This document shows, piece by piece, positions 41,047 to 50,285 of a stretch of 64,000 nt of DNA. The position numbers were made by a program, and so were the translations under genes. The number at the start of each line of letters is the position of its first letter. Positions within the stretch are counted from its first letter, which is position 1. The notes below the pieces were generated by a model, which saw nothing but the letters and a program-made list of their open reading frames with translations, was not told where the DNA came from and did no database searches. The stretch comes from Cytophagia bacterium (lineage in GTDB: Bacteria; Bacteroidota; Bacteroidia; Cytophagales; Spirosomataceae): positions 1 to 64,000 of the forward strand of contig REAB01000065.1 in NCBI GenBank assembly GCA_004293645.1. The letters are read 5' to 3'.

Positions 41047-43260
41047 ATGCGTTACCGTTTTTCCATTTTGCTATTTTATGGACTTTCGTGGCTGTTGCCG
41101 TTGTTTGCCCAAGATGAATTTAAACTCGCCATCGAAGTACGCGACAAACGCACCCAACGCCCCATTCTTGCCATTGTTTCGGTAGTAGCTATTGACAGCA
41201 AAAACGAATTGAAAGGCAAAATGGTCAATGAAAAATACGAAATATCAGTAAAAGCAGGGGTGCAGTATCGGGTGTTTGCAGCTTCTCAAGAATACAAAAC
41301 CTACCGCCAAACGCACGTTTTTGAGAAAAATTCTGCTCAAAATCCGAAGGTTTTTTTGCTTGACTTAGAGCCACTTGGTGATGGCACAAACACCGCCGTA
41401 GCCCGCTCCTCCCTTCAAAAAATAAGGATAATAGACCGCAAGCAGCAAAATGTTTTGAGCCAAGCTACGGTGCTCATCAAAGATAATACTGGCCAAACCA
41501 TTGTACCTACCAAAGCTGCCGACGGCACTTGGCTGGTCGAGCTAAAAGAATCTGAAACCTATGTGGTAGAAGTTAAAGCTGCCGATTATGAAACGTATAA
41601 AAATGAATTGAGAATAGAACCCAATGCACCGATAGAAATTGCGCTCAATCTATCGGTCAAAAATCGGTTTTTGTTTCAGGCCGTTGATGCCTTAACGGGC
41701 AAACCAGTAGCTGCGCGTTTTAAAATAACCGACAAAGTGCGCGAAACTTATTCTGGAACAACCAACGCCGAGGGGAGTTTTTATGAAATAACCCTGCCCC
41801 CGCAAACGCAAACCTACGACCTAATAGCAACTGCAGCGGGCTACCGCACCCAGCAAAGTACGCTGGTGGTCAATGCAAATCTGATTGCCGACCAAACCCG
41901 CCGCGTTTTGAAGTTGAGTAAAGCCGATATTTCGGTTAAATTTCAAATACGTAACGCCCAAACGGGGCAACCGCTGGTGGCCAACGTGCGCGTAATTGAC
42001 CAAACCGACAAACGCGCCATTTTGAACGTAAAAAATACCCCCAAAGGCGAAGCTGCCGTTCAAATTAATCCCGAACGCAAGTACGTGTTGGAAGTAGAAT
42101 CGGCGGGCTTTATGCCTTACCAGCAGCCATTAGAAAAAGCCATCTTGCAACTCGAAACCGAGAATAGCCTCATTATCAAAATGAACCAAATAGGCGATGC
42201 CTTTGCCAGTTTGGCGGCAGTAGATGGCGCAACGGGCAAACGCATTGCGGCAATTTTCAAGATTTCTTCCAATCAAGACGATGAACCTACGCAGTCTAAG
42301 ACCACCGAAATTGCGTTGGTTGCCAAGTTTAAAATATCGGAGCCAGCCATTTTTACCATCGAAACCACGGCCCAGGGTTACCGTGCGCACAAAGGGCAAC
42401 TCGATGCCGAAGAGTTTAACGCGGGTAAGGTCTTTACGTACGAAGCCGTGCTAACTACCGAACCGAAAATTGAACCAAAAGTAGAACCCAAAAAGGCAGA
42501 AAAAGTAGCCGAAACCCCCAAAGTAACTCCTCCCACCACCCCACCGCCGCCGCTCCCCGCCGTGGTTGAAAAAAAGTTGCCCGCTTCTTTTGTGTTTAGT
42601 CTGAGAGCTACCGACGTGCAGACAAATAAAATTATCAACGGGGCGCGTTTTAAAATTGTGAACGCGGGCAATCGGCAGCCCGTGGTAGGCAAAGGCAACG
42701 CCAGCAATTACCAAGCACAATTGCAAGCCGCTCAGGGTTATTTGATAGAAGTAGAAGCATTTAATTATGACAAGTTTTTGACAAAAATTGAACTCAGCGA
42801 TAACCCAAGCCCCGCCGATTTGAGGCGCGAAATAAAACTCATCAAAAAAACCGCCAACGCCAAAGCAAAAGCAGCTTTTGTGAACGACCAAGTTTTTGAA
42901 AATGCCAAACTCGGCGAAGCCGTAACCATTGAAGACAACGTGTATTTTGACCAAAGTAGCTACATTTTACGCCCCGAAGCCCACAGCCAACTTAACCAAT
43001 TGGTAGTTTTGATGGCCAAAAATACCAAATTGAAAGTACAAATTGCAGGCTTTACCGACAACGTGGGCGACCCCAGGCTCAACCTCATTTTGTCAGAAAA
43101 TAGGGCGAAAGTTATTGCCAACTACTTGGTTTACAAAGGAATAACTGAGTCGCGCATTACGCACTTGGGCTACGGGCAAACCAAGCCCATAACGCCCAAC
43201 GACACCGAAGACAACAAACGCAAAAACCGCCGTGTAGAATTTATCATCAAAGACAACTAA
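41047..43260 (+). CDS. OmpA-family protein with repeated carboxypeptidase-like modules
   Basis: 737 residues. Signal peptide (LLFYGLSWLLPLFAQ). About five repeated beta modules each starting with a D-x-x-T/N-x-[KRQ]-x-hydrophobic core (RDKRTQRPILAIVSV, DALTGKPVAARF, NAQTGQPLVANVRV, DGATGKRIAAIF, DVQTNKIINGARF), of the carboxypeptidase-regulatory/Ig-like type. A Pro-rich linker (TPPTTPPPPLPAVVEKK, near 500) leads to a C-terminal OmpA domain (VYFDQSSYILRPEA, FTDNVGDPRLNLILSENRAK) that binds peptidoglycan. It tethers the outer membrane to the wall; the modules may bind a surface ligand. Confidence 0.92.
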   Translation: MRYRFSILLFYGLSWLLPLFAQDEFKLAIEVRDKRTQRPILAIVSVVAIDSKNELKGKMVNEKYEISVKAGVQYRVFAASQEYKTYRQTHVFEKNSAQNPKVFLLDLEPLGDGTNTAVARSSLQKIRIIDRKQQNVLSQATVLIKDNTGQTIVPTKAADGTWLVELKESETYVVEVKAADYETYKNELRIEPNAPIEIALNLSVKNRFLFQAVDALTGKPVAARFKITDKVRETYSGTTNAEGSFYEITLPPQTQTYDLIATAAGYRTQQSTLVVNANLIADQTRRVLKLSKADISVKFQIRNAQTGQPLVANVRVIDQTDKRAILNVKNTPKGEAAVQINPERKYVLEVESAGFMPYQQPLEKAILQLETENSLIIKMNQIGDAFASLAAVDGATGKRIAAIFKISSNQDDEPTQSKTTEIALVAKFKISEPAIFTIETTAQGYRAHKGQLDAEEFNAGKVFTYEAVLTTEPKIEPKVEPKKAEKVAETPKVTPPTTPPPPLPAVVEKKLPASFVFSLRATDVQTNKIINGARFKIVNAGNRQPVVGKGNASNYQAQLQAAQGYLIEVEAFNYDKFLTKIELSDNPSPADLRREIKLIKKTANAKAKAAFVNDQVFENAKLGEAVTIEDNVYFDQSSYILRPEAHSQLNQLVVLMAKNTKLKVQIAGFTDNVGDPRLNLILSENRAKVIANYLVYKGITESRITHLGYGQTKPITPNDTEDNKRKNRRVEFIIKDN

Positions 43261-43269
43261 ACCTGCTCA

Positions 43270-44139
43270 ATGAAAATTGCCAACTTCTACCTGCTTGCCC
43301 TCGGCCTGTGTTTGGGGTGTCAATCTAAAAACCAACAAACTTCCCAAACGGACACCGCTACCGCCGACAGTAGCGCATCGGCAGTGGCAACAATACCCCC
43401 GCCCAACGACTCGTTGTCGCTTTATTTTGCCGATTTACAAGCCCAAAACAAACTTGGTGCGCTCACTGCCATTCAAGTAGCCAACGACCCCGTTTTTCAC
43501 AAGGCTAAGTCGTATCAGGGTGTCTTGATGAAAACCATTTTGGAAAAATATACGCTCCTAAAAAACCTCAACCCCCAGCAAAGCCAGATTGTGTTTGAGT
43601 GCGAAGACGGCTACAATCCATCTATGTCGTTGGCGTTGTTTTTGAGCAAAACGGCCTATTTGGCCACCAAAGACAACGATGCGCCCGCAGGGCAAGATTG
43701 GGTAAACCCCACCAAAGACGGGCGCGAAATGAAAATAGCTCCTTTTTACGTGGTTTATACCGACGTAGCTCCCAGCGCCACCGACTTCAAATGGCCGTAC
43801 AACTTGGTTAAAATAAGTTTGGTAGAAACCCAAAAAGAATTTGCGGCGGTCTATCCCAAAGACGACGACACCATGGTCAAAGGTTTTGGGTTGTTTCAGC
43901 ACAACTGCATGACTTGCCACGCCCTCAACAAAGTGGGCGGCATCATGGGGCCAGAACTCAACTACCCCAAAAACATCACCGAATATTGGCAAGTATCAGA
44001 CCTCAAACCGTTCATCAAAAACCCCGCTTCTTACCGCCACAATTGTAAAATGCCCGCCGTTACCAACCTATCCGACAAAGACTTGGACGAAATAATTAGG
44101 TACTTGCAATACATGGCCAAGCACAAAATAAAGGCGTAG
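43270..44139 (+). CDS. Cytochrome c lipoprotein
   Basis: 289 residues. Lipobox LCLGC (Cys16) gives a periplasmic lipoprotein; a Thr/Ser/Ala-rich linker follows. The haem site is CMTCH (near residue 213) in the C-terminal half, with the sixth ligand most likely the Met of CKMPAVTNLSDKD. The N-terminal half (about residues 45-200) with FYVVYTDVAPSATDFKWPYNLVKI has no recognised fold. Starts ten bases after the OmpA gene, so likely co-transcribed. Partner oxidoreductase unknown. Confidence 0.88.
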   Translation: MKIANFYLLALGLCLGCQSKNQQTSQTDTATADSSASAVATIPPPNDSLSLYFADLQAQNKLGALTAIQVANDPVFHKAKSYQGVLMKTILEKYTLLKNLNPQQSQIVFECEDGYNPSMSLALFLSKTAYLATKDNDAPAGQDWVNPTKDGREMKIAPFYVVYTDVAPSATDFKWPYNLVKISLVETQKEFAAVYPKDDDTMVKGFGLFQHNCMTCHALNKVGGIMGPELNYPKNITEYWQVSDLKPFIKNPASYRHNCKMPAVTNLSDKDLDEIIRYLQYMAKHKIKA

Positions 44140-44161
44140 TGGCTTGCCCATTTTTTTAGCA

Positions 44162-45586
44162 TCAAAGTTCAAAATAAGCCTTGGCGTTGTAGTAGCAAAT
44201 ATCTTGCACCATTTTGCCAAGCCAGGGCAAATCGTTGGGAAGTTCCTGATTTTCAACATCTTGCCCAATTAAATTGCACAAAATTCTTCTAAAATATTCG
44301 TGGCGTGGGTACGACAAAAAGCTGCGCGAGTCGGTGAGCATACCCACAAATTGGCTCAAAAGCCCCATGTTTGAGAGCGCGTTTATTTGGCGTTCCATGC
44401 CATCTTTTTGGTCCAAAAACCACCACCCCGACCCAAATTGAATCTTACCCGCTACGGTGCCGTCTTGAAAATTGCCAATCATAGCCGCCATCATTTCGTT
44501 GTCGGCGGGGTTGAGGTTGTACAAAATGGTTTTGGCGAGTTGGTTGGTCGAATCAAGTTTGTTGAGGTATTTGGAAAGGCTACGCGCCTGCGAAAAATCG
44601 CCGATGGAATCGAAGCCTGTGTCGGGGCCGAGCGCGGCCAGAAGCCGTTGGTTGTTGTTGCGCAAAGCCCCCAAATGAAACTGCTGCACCAAACCGTTCG
44701 CGTGGTTTTGTTGGCCAAACCACAGCAACATCGCCGACTTAAATTTCAGGATTTCGAGCGGCGTAATAGCCTGTAAATCAAGCACTTTTTTAAAAATTAT
44801 CTTTGCCTCGGTTTCGGTGCAATCTTCGGCGTAGATTTGCTCCAAGCCGTGGTCGGAGGCTTTGCAGCCTAAGGACACAAAATGCGCGTATCGGCTGGCA
44901 AGTGCCGCCAAAAAATCGTCGAAATGGGCAATTTGTACGCCGCTTGCCGCAGTTAATTTTTGTACATAAGCCAAAAAATCTGGTGTGTTTTCAACCGCCA
45001 TCGCTTTATCAGGCCGAAAAGTAGGCAGCATCAACCCACCAAACGAAGGTTTATTGCCAAGCTGTTGGTGGTATTGCAGCGAGTCGGTGGGGTCGTCGGT
45101 AGTACCTACGAGCTCTACTTTCATTTTGCGCAACAAGTTTTGGGTACTAAAATCGGGGCGTTTTAGCTTGGTCGAACACTCCTCATAAATCTCGGCGGCG
45201 GTGTCTTTGTTGAGCAAAATATCCACGTCAAAATACCGCAAAAGCTCCAAATGCGTCCAGTGGTAGATCGGATTGCGCATGGTATATGGCACGGTTTCGG
45301 CGTACTTTTGAAACTTCTCTTGGTCGGAGGCATCGCCCGTGCAGTAGCGTTCGTCTATGCCGTTGGTGCGCATGGCCCGCCACTTGTAATGGTCGCCGTA
45401 AAGCCACACCTGCGTCAGGTTTTCAAATACGGTATCGTCGGCTATTTGTCTCGGAATGAGGTGATTATGGTAGTCAATAATCGGCATTTGTTGGGCAAAA
45501 TCGTAGTAAAGCCGCTTGGCCGTTTCCGATTTTAGCAAGAACTCTTCGGTGATGAATGTTTTCAAATCTTGATGTAAATAATTCAT
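44162..45586 (-). CDS. uxaC: Glucuronate isomerase
   Basis: 474 residues from ATG 45586, two bases after the uxuA stop. It turns D-glucuronate into D-fructuronate (and galacturonate into tagaturonate). Amidohydrolase-fold features are DYHNHLIPRQIADD near residue 32 (HxH metal site), GDHYKWRAMRTNGI, TTDDPTDSLQYH, TFRPDKAM and the C-terminal LTDSRSFLSYPRHEYFRRILC. Together with uxuA this gives the hexuronate route to 2-keto-3-deoxygluconate. Pathway partners beyond these (uxuB, kdgK) are not in the window. Confidence 0.94.
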   Translation of the reverse strand: MNYLHQDLKTFITEEFLLKSETAKRLYYDFAQQMPIIDYHNHLIPRQIADDTVFENLTQVWLYGDHYKWRAMRTNGIDERYCTGDASDQEKFQKYAETVPYTMRNPIYHWTHLELLRYFDVDILLNKDTAAEIYEECSTKLKRPDFSTQNLLRKMKVELVGTTDDPTDSLQYHQQLGNKPSFGGLMLPTFRPDKAMAVENTPDFLAYVQKLTAASGVQIAHFDDFLAALASRYAHFVSLGCKASDHGLEQIYAEDCTETEAKIIFKKVLDLQAITPLEILKFKSAMLLWFGQQNHANGLVQQFHLGALRNNNQRLLAALGPDTGFDSIGDFSQARSLSKYLNKLDSTNQLAKTILYNLNPADNEMMAAMIGNFQDGTVAGKIQFGSGWWFLDQKDGMERQINALSNMGLLSQFVGMLTDSRSFLSYPRHEYFRRILCNLIGQDVENQELPNDLPWLGKMVQDICYYNAKAYFEL

Positions 45587-45588
45587 AA

Positions 45589-46812
45589 TCAGCAATTATC
45601 TGTTGCATCGGTGTTATCAGTGTGCAGGAAAGACCTTGAAATTCCCATTTCCAAACCGCGCAACTCGGCCAAACCGCGCAATCGGCCAATGGCCGTGTAA
45701 CCTGGATTGGTTTTTTTGTTGGGGTTCAAATCGTCCAACATTCGGTGGCCGTGGTCGGGCCGAAATGGCAGGCGGTAGTCGGGTCTATTTTCGGTTATTC
45801 TTCTTTTTTGTTCCATCAGCAAAGCCCGCATCACGCCGTACATATCCACGTCGCCCGCCAAGTGGTCGGCTTCGTAAAAATTGCCCTCGGTGTCGCGTTG
45901 GGTGGCGCGGAGATGCACAAAATTGATGCGATTGCCCATGCGCTGCACCATGCCCGTCAGGTCGTTGTCGGGCCGCACGCCGTAGCTACCCGTGCAAAAG
46001 CACAGGCCATTGTGCTTGCTTTCGTAGGCGGCCAAAAGCTGCCGGGCATCGGTTTCGGTGCTAACTACGCGCGGCAATCCCAAGATTGGAAACGGCGGGT
46101 CGTCGGGGTGAATGGCCAACAAAACACCCGCCGACTCGGCCACGGGCGTTATTTCTCTGAGAAAACTGTACAGATTTTTGCGCAGGGCGGCATCGTCTAT
46201 TTGGTGGTAGGTTTGGAGTACTTCGGCAAACTGCTCAATGCCAAAACTCGCCTCACTGCCAGGCAAACCTGCAATTATATTCCTGACAAGTCTTTCAATA
46301 TCAGCATTTTGTGCTTTTTCAAGCCAATTTTTAGCTTTCTGCAACTGCGCCGCCGAATAGCCCTGCTGGGCATTGGCACGTTTTAAAATATAAACTTCAA
46401 AAGCGCAAAACTCGGTCATGTCAAAGCGCAAGGCCGTCGAGCCGTCGGGCAGCGGGTAGTCTAAATCGGTGCGGGTCCAGTCGAGTACGGGCATAAAATT
46501 ATAACAAACCGTGTCAATGCCGCAAGCCGCCAAATTGACCAAACACTCCTTGTAATTTTCGATGTATTGTTTGTAATTGCCCGCTGCTTTTTTGATGTCT
46601 TCGTGCACGGGTACGCTCTCCACCACCGACCACACCAAGCCCGCGTTTTCGATTTGTGTTTTGCGCTTCTTGATTTCTTCTTGGGTCCAAACAGCCCCGT
46701 TCGGTATGTGGTGCAACGCCGAGACCACGCCCGTTGCGCCCGCTTGCCGCACGTCGGCCAAGCTCACGGGGTCGTTTGGCCCATACCAGCGCCAAGTTTG
46801 TTCTAATGCCAT
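45589..46812 (-). CDS. uxuA: Mannonate dehydratase
   Basis: 407 residues, full length. It dehydrates D-mannonate to 2-keto-3-deoxygluconate using Mn2+ or Fe2+. [20 protein letters not shown] at the start, [38 protein letters not shown] (metal His near 227), [21 protein letters not shown] and [13 protein letters not shown] are the family signature. Placed between a GH3-like gene four bases upstream and uxaC two bases downstream, all on one strand: one operon for glucuronate use. Confidence 0.95.
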   Translation of the reverse strand: MALEQTWRWYGPNDPVSLADVRQAGATGVVSALHHIPNGAVWTQEEIKKRKTQIENAGLVWSVVESVPVHEDIKKAAGNYKQYIENYKECLVNLAACGIDTVCYNFMPVLDWTRTDLDYPLPDGSTALRFDMTEFCAFEVYILKRANAQQGYSAAQLQKAKNWLEKAQNADIERLVRNIIAGLPGSEASFGIEQFAEVLQTYHQIDDAALRKNLYSFLREITPVAESAGVLLAIHPDDPPFPILGLPRVVSTETDARQLLAAYESKHNGLCFCTGSYGVRPDNDLTGMVQRMGNRINFVHLRATQRDTEGNFYEADHLAGDVDMYGVMRALLMEQKRRITENRPDYRLPFRPDHGHRMLDDLNPNKKTNPGYTAIGRLRGLAELRGLEMGISRSFLHTDNTDATDNC

Positions 46813-46816
46813 ATTT

Positions 46817-48310
46817 TTATGATTTTTTGGTTAATTGTTCAGCAATTTTACGGTCGTTTGAGAGGCGCGGCACTTTGTTTTGGCCACCCAATTTGCCTTC
46901 GCGGCGCATGTAATCAATAAACGAGTTGCGGGGTAAAGCACTGATTTTGAGCGGATGTAAGATATTCCCCACTATCAAATCTTGGTAATACACGTTGATT
47001 TGGGTGAGGCGCGTGTCTAAGTCTTTGGCAAACGCGGCTTCGTTGTGCGGCGGCGTAGCAAACTCAACCAGCCACTCGTGGTAAGGTAAGCCTTCGGTGG
47101 GCGTTACCATTGGGGCCACGGTCAGTTCTACCACCTCGGTTTCGGGGTGGCGTTGCATGGCATATTGCAAAGCTTTTTCTACTTCTTCGCCAATGACGTG
47201 TTCGCCAAAAGCCGAAATAAAATGCTTGATTCGGCCCGTAACCACGAGGCGGTAAGGGTCTTTGGACACAAACTTCACAGTATCGCCGATGGAATAGCCC
47301 CACAGCCCCGCGTTGTTGTTGATGATGAGCGCGTAATTTTTACCAATCTCTATTTCGCTGATATTCAGGCGAGTAGGGTTGGCGTTGAAGTATTCGTCGG
47401 CGGGTACAAACTCAAAAAAAATGCCCGTGTCGAGCAGCAACAACATACCCTCGGCGCGTTGCAAATCTTGGTAGGCAATGAAGCCTTCGGAGGCGGGGTA
47501 CAACTCAATGGAATCGATGGGGCGGCCAATGGTTTCCAATAATTTGGCGCGGTAAGGTTCAAAATTGACTCCACCGTACACAAACAACTGAAAATCGGGA
47601 AAAACGTCTTTGATGGGTCGGTTGGTGCGGGCTACAATTCGGTCAAAATACATCTGCACCCAGGGCGGAATTCCCGAAATGAGCGACATGGGTTGGTGCA
47701 GCGTTTCGTCAATGATGCGTTCGAGTTTGGTTTCCCAATCTTCTATGCAATTGGTATCGTAGCTGGGCATTTGGTTGCTGCGCAAATAAGCTGGCACGTG
47801 GTGATTGACCATCCCCGACAGCCGCCCCGTTGGAATAGCACCTTTGGTATCGAGCACGGGGCTACCCGATAAAAATATGAGTTTTTTGTCCAAAAATGCG
47901 GCCTTGTCCGTTTCGTGTACGTAGTTGAGCAGCGCGTTGCGAGCCGAATTGATGTGGTTTGAAATCGAATCTGAGCTAATTGGAATGTACTTCGCACCCG
48001 AAGTAGTGCCCGAGGTTTTGGCAAAATAAAGCGGTTTGCCTGGCCAAATCACGTCGCTTTGCCCATCAATAATTTGCGAAATATAGGGTTTTAAGTCTTC
48101 GTAATCGCGCAGCGGCACGGCCTGTTTAAAATCTTCGTGGCTGTTGATGTCTTGGAAATAGTGCGCCCGCCCAAAAACCGTATTTTTGGCTTTTTGTACC
48201 AATTTTTTGCGCCATTGCTCCTGAACTGCCCCCGCTTGGTACATCCAGTTTTGCTGCTGATTGACTATAAATTGCGCCAGTGGTTTGCTTAATGCCGAAC
48301 GAAAACCCAT
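46817..48310 (-). CDS. GH3-family (auxin-responsive promoter-like) acyl-adenylate/amino-acid conjugase protein
   Basis: 497 residues. The ATP-binding [17 protein letters not shown] (near residues 90-106), the aromatic-rich [13 protein letters not shown] and the C-terminal [26 protein letters not shown] segment match the GH3/firefly-luciferase fold family. In plants GH3 proteins join hormone carboxylates to amino acids; the bacterial members have no established substrate. Here it heads the uxuA-uxaC operon with only four bases to uxuA, so a sugar-acid or uronate carboxylate substrate is worth considering. Confidence 0.88.
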   Translation of the reverse strand: MGFRSALSKPLAQFIVNQQQNWMYQAGAVQEQWRKKLVQKAKNTVFGRAHYFQDINSHEDFKQAVPLRDYEDLKPYISQIIDGQSDVIWPGKPLYFAKTSGTTSGAKYIPISSDSISNHINSARNALLNYVHETDKAAFLDKKLIFLSGSPVLDTKGAIPTGRLSGMVNHHVPAYLRSNQMPSYDTNCIEDWETKLERIIDETLHQPMSLISGIPPWVQMYFDRIVARTNRPIKDVFPDFQLFVYGGVNFEPYRAKLLETIGRPIDSIELYPASEGFIAYQDLQRAEGMLLLLDTGIFFEFVPADEYFNANPTRLNISEIEIGKNYALIINNNAGLWGYSIGDTVKFVSKDPYRLVVTGRIKHFISAFGEHVIGEEVEKALQYAMQRHPETEVVELTVAPMVTPTEGLPYHEWLVEFATPPHNEAAFAKDLDTRLTQINVYYQDLIVGNILHPLKISALPRNSFIDYMRREGKLGGQNKVPRLSNDRKIAEQLTKKS

Positions 48311-48434
48311 TTAATTATCTTTGAAAAACGTTGAAAACACCGCCAAAAGTAAGCAAAATGAGTTTCTGAAAGGCAAAAAATAAAAAAACAAGCTGGAATA
48401 CACGACGAGCGTCCGAAAGCAAAAACGTCGCACA

Positions 48435-48485
48435 AAAAATGGCTTGACTAACCAGTTACAGAAACTGGTTAGTCAAGCCATTTTT
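48435..48485. terminator. 23-bp perfect stem terminator
   Basis: Arms 48435-48457 and 48463-48485 are exact complements (AAAAATGGCTTGACTAACC...) with a five-base loop and flanking A/T runs on both sides, so it works in both directions. It closes the minus-strand mini-operon that follows. It lies 125 bases upstream of the GH3 start codon on that strand, isolating the GH3 operon. Confidence 0.85.
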
Positions 48486-48515
48486 CCTACTTCCTAAACC
48501 AGTGCTGCAGCCACT

Positions 48516-48629
48516 CTACACCACTCGGGCGTTCCGATTGCCGAGGTTGTCGTAGGTATAGCTGATGGTTTGGCTGCGCACACCAATTGTAGCAAACCAC
48601 ATACAGGCAAAAATGATGATAAATCTCAT
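48516..48629 (-). CDS. 37-residue secreted YD-repeat fragment, probably frameshifted
   Basis: Starts at ATG 48629, ends at TAG 48516. A signal peptide (MRFIIIFACMWFATIGVRS) is followed by TISYTYDNLGNRNARVV. YTYDNLGNR is the typical YD/RHS repeat start. In the adjacent frame the sequence continues as QSERPSGVEWLQHWFRK and stops at 48487, just before the terminator. A single indel would join the two parts to a protein of about 47 residues. It may be the stub of a larger RHS-like gene or a genuine mini-protein. It lies eight bases after the 37-residue lipoprotein gene. Confidence 0.55.
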   Translation of the reverse strand: MRFIIIFACMWFATIGVRSQTISYTYDNLGNRNARVV

Positions 48630-48637
48630 GGAAAAAC

Positions 48638-48751
48638 CTATTTTAAACAATCTTTTTCTCCGTTGGCCGCCGTGGGGTCTTTGACCGTTTGGGCGTTGCA
48701 GCTTTGCAACAATACCCCCGCCATTGCTAAAATGTACAAACTCTTCTTCAT
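48638..48751 (-). CDS. 37-residue small lipoprotein
   Basis: A short frame from ATG 48751 to TAG 48638: MKKSLYILAMAGVLLQSC then NAQTVKDPTAANGEKDCLK. The lysine pair, hydrophobic core and lipobox LLQSC (Cys18) are those of a lipoprotein; the mature peptide would be only 20 residues with a second Cys near the end. It lies 24 bases after the 161-residue gene and eight before the YD fragment on the same strand, so the three form an operon. No known family; entericidin-like size is only a resemblance. Confidence 0.68.
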   Translation of the reverse strand: MKKSLYILAMAGVLLQSCNAQTVKDPTAANGEKDCLK

Positions 48752-48775
48752 GGTTTTGTGGTTTTTTTAGGGTTT

Positions 48776-49261
48776 TTAAAATTTGACTACCAAGCCCAAA
48801 TGGCTTATTTGGTTTTGTTGGTAAAATAAAGGTGCAAACGATACTTTTGGGGGGCTAACTTTACCATTGTACAGCCCAATTGCCTCTTTGAGCGATTTAT
48901 TGGCACTACCATTCAGCAACAGCCCAATGGCCGCCACGCCCAAGCCCCCCGCAAAAAGACCTGTTTGAAATTCTCGCCCAGCAATAAGCCCACCCAGCGG
49001 GTAGCCGATACCAAGCCCGCCCACAAAACCAAACACCGCCCCCGCCCCACGATTGGCTTTGTATTTCTCAAAGTGTAGGGCTATTTGCGGGTCTTGATTT
49101 TTGAGCAAAATGGGGGCTATTTGGGCAGGTTTTAGATACGCTTTGCCTTGATAAAGCACCCCACCTCCCCGTGCAAAAGACAGCGTATCGGCACTTTGCG
49201 AGTAGGCCAACTGCCCAGCCAGTAGTAGTGAAAAGAATAAAGTGAAAGCGTTGATTTTCAT
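48776..49261 (-). CDS. Secreted protein of unknown function
   Basis: 161 residues. Signal peptide (FTLFFSLLLAGQLAYSQ) then a mature domain with LSFARGGGVLYQGKAYLKP, and a strongly Gly-rich hydrophobic pair (GAGAVFGFVGGLGIGYPLGG and FAGGLGVAAIGLLL) that could be two membrane helices or a glycine-zipper. Glycine-zipper proteins often form oligomers in outer membranes. It is the first gene of the mini-operon with the small lipoprotein and the YD fragment. Family not recognised. Confidence 0.74.
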   Translation of the reverse strand: MKINAFTLFFSLLLAGQLAYSQSADTLSFARGGGVLYQGKAYLKPAQIAPILLKNQDPQIALHFEKYKANRGAGAVFGFVGGLGIGYPLGGLIAGREFQTGLFAGGLGVAAIGLLLNGSANKSLKEAIGLYNGKVSPPKVSFAPLFYQQNQISHLGLVVKF

Positions 49262-49601
49262 CGGTTTAATTGGAAAAAATATGTGAATGTAAGTTGCTGA
49301 AAGTAGGTAAGTTGGGAGATAGACCCGTGATGCAAGTTGTTGGTGACAACACCAACAATGGCAGTAATACTCTTATAATGAGGGGCTTATGGGGTGGTTT
49401 TTTTAGAGTTTTCTGGCTGTAAATTTGGCCTGTTTTAAGGTCGAAGATGGCGGAGGTTTGTTGCGTTTGTGGTGGGTAGCGGTCGGAGACCTTTTGACAC
49501 CCGTGCGTACGGGGCTGCCCGTGCGGTTAAAAACTACGCACAACGGGAGGCAGAGAGCGGGCTTTTTTTAAAATGAAAGACACTTTTGTTTGTGAAGTAT
49601 G
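49262..49601. other. 340-base non-coding stretch
   Basis: No supported reading frame. It holds a nine-bp stem hairpin (TTGTTGGTG at 49337-49345 with CACCAACAA at 49350-49358), the 18-base GC-rich element at 49510-49527, and a GCCCGC-type fold near its right end. No RNA family is recognised. It could be the long 5' leader of the 161-residue gene on the minus strand. Confidence 0.5.
49510..49527 (-). repeat. 18-base intergenic element, copy 3 of 3
   Basis: On the minus strand ACCGCACGGGCAGCCCCG, one mismatch from copy 2 (11698-11715). As in the other copies it points towards the next gene, here the 161-residue secreted protein. Confidence 0.45.
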
Positions 49602-50159
49602 TTAATCAAAAGCAACGCGGTCGTAGATGGCTTCGATGTCAATTTCGCAGTTGCCAATGCTGAGTTTGCCCGATTTATAAACGTGATGCACCCACTCGGC
49701 ATTTTGATTTTTACGAAATACTTCCACTTTTTTCTTCTTGGAGGCTACCAACACATATTCTTGCAAGCTGGATAAAGTCTGGTAGCACTCCAACTTTTCG
49801 GAGCGGTCGTAGAGTTCGGTAGAGTCAGAAAGCACCTCGATGATAATGGTAGGATTGAGCAAAGCGTCTAAGCCTCCTGGCGATTTTTCGTAAACAGGCG
49901 CGTCGCACACAATTACCAAATCGGGAAAAGTATAAATTTCGCATTGTTCAATTTTAACAAGCTGGTCGGACGACATAATGAGGCAGCCTTGCTTTTTGAA
50001 ACATTGGAAAAATTCGCCCAAAATATTAGCCACCGCAATGTTATGACCAGGTTGTGCGCCCGCCATGGCCACGATTTCGCCCGCGTGGTATTCCAACTTT
50101 ACGTCCGACTCGCGCAGTAATTCAAAATAATCTTGTACAGAAACCAGCGTCGTTACCAT
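49602..50159 (-). CDS. Uma2-family (DUF820) putative nuclease-fold protein
   Basis: 185 residues from ATG 50159 (MVTTLVSVQDYFELLRESDVKLEYHAGEIVAMAG). The PD-(D/E)xK-like pattern is visible: the conserved Glu and His after the first helix, YTFPDLVIVCD and PTIIIEVLSDSTELYDRSEKLECY (E-x-L with Asp/Glu near residue 120), and LQEYVLVASKKKKVEVF. These are widespread in Bacteroidetes and cyanobacteria and, despite the restriction-endonuclease-like fold, have no established activity. The frame to 50213 is rejected since the ATG at 50159 gives the canonical start. A solo gene. Confidence 0.85.
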   Translation of the reverse strand: MVTTLVSVQDYFELLRESDVKLEYHAGEIVAMAGAQPGHNIAVANILGEFFQCFKKQGCLIMSSDQLVKIEQCEIYTFPDLVIVCDAPVYEKSPGGLDALLNPTIIIEVLSDSTELYDRSEKLECYQTLSSLQEYVLVASKKKKVEVFRKNQNAEWVHHVYKSGKLSIGNCEIDIEAIYDRVAFD

Positions 50160-50285
50160 ATTTATCCGTTTTTTGTTAGCCAAATATACTAAATATTGCA
50201 ATGAAAAATCCAAACCCTATGACTCACGCCACCGAATAGCCGTAAAAGTGATGGGTACTTACCTGTTTTCAAAAACCTGTTTTCG

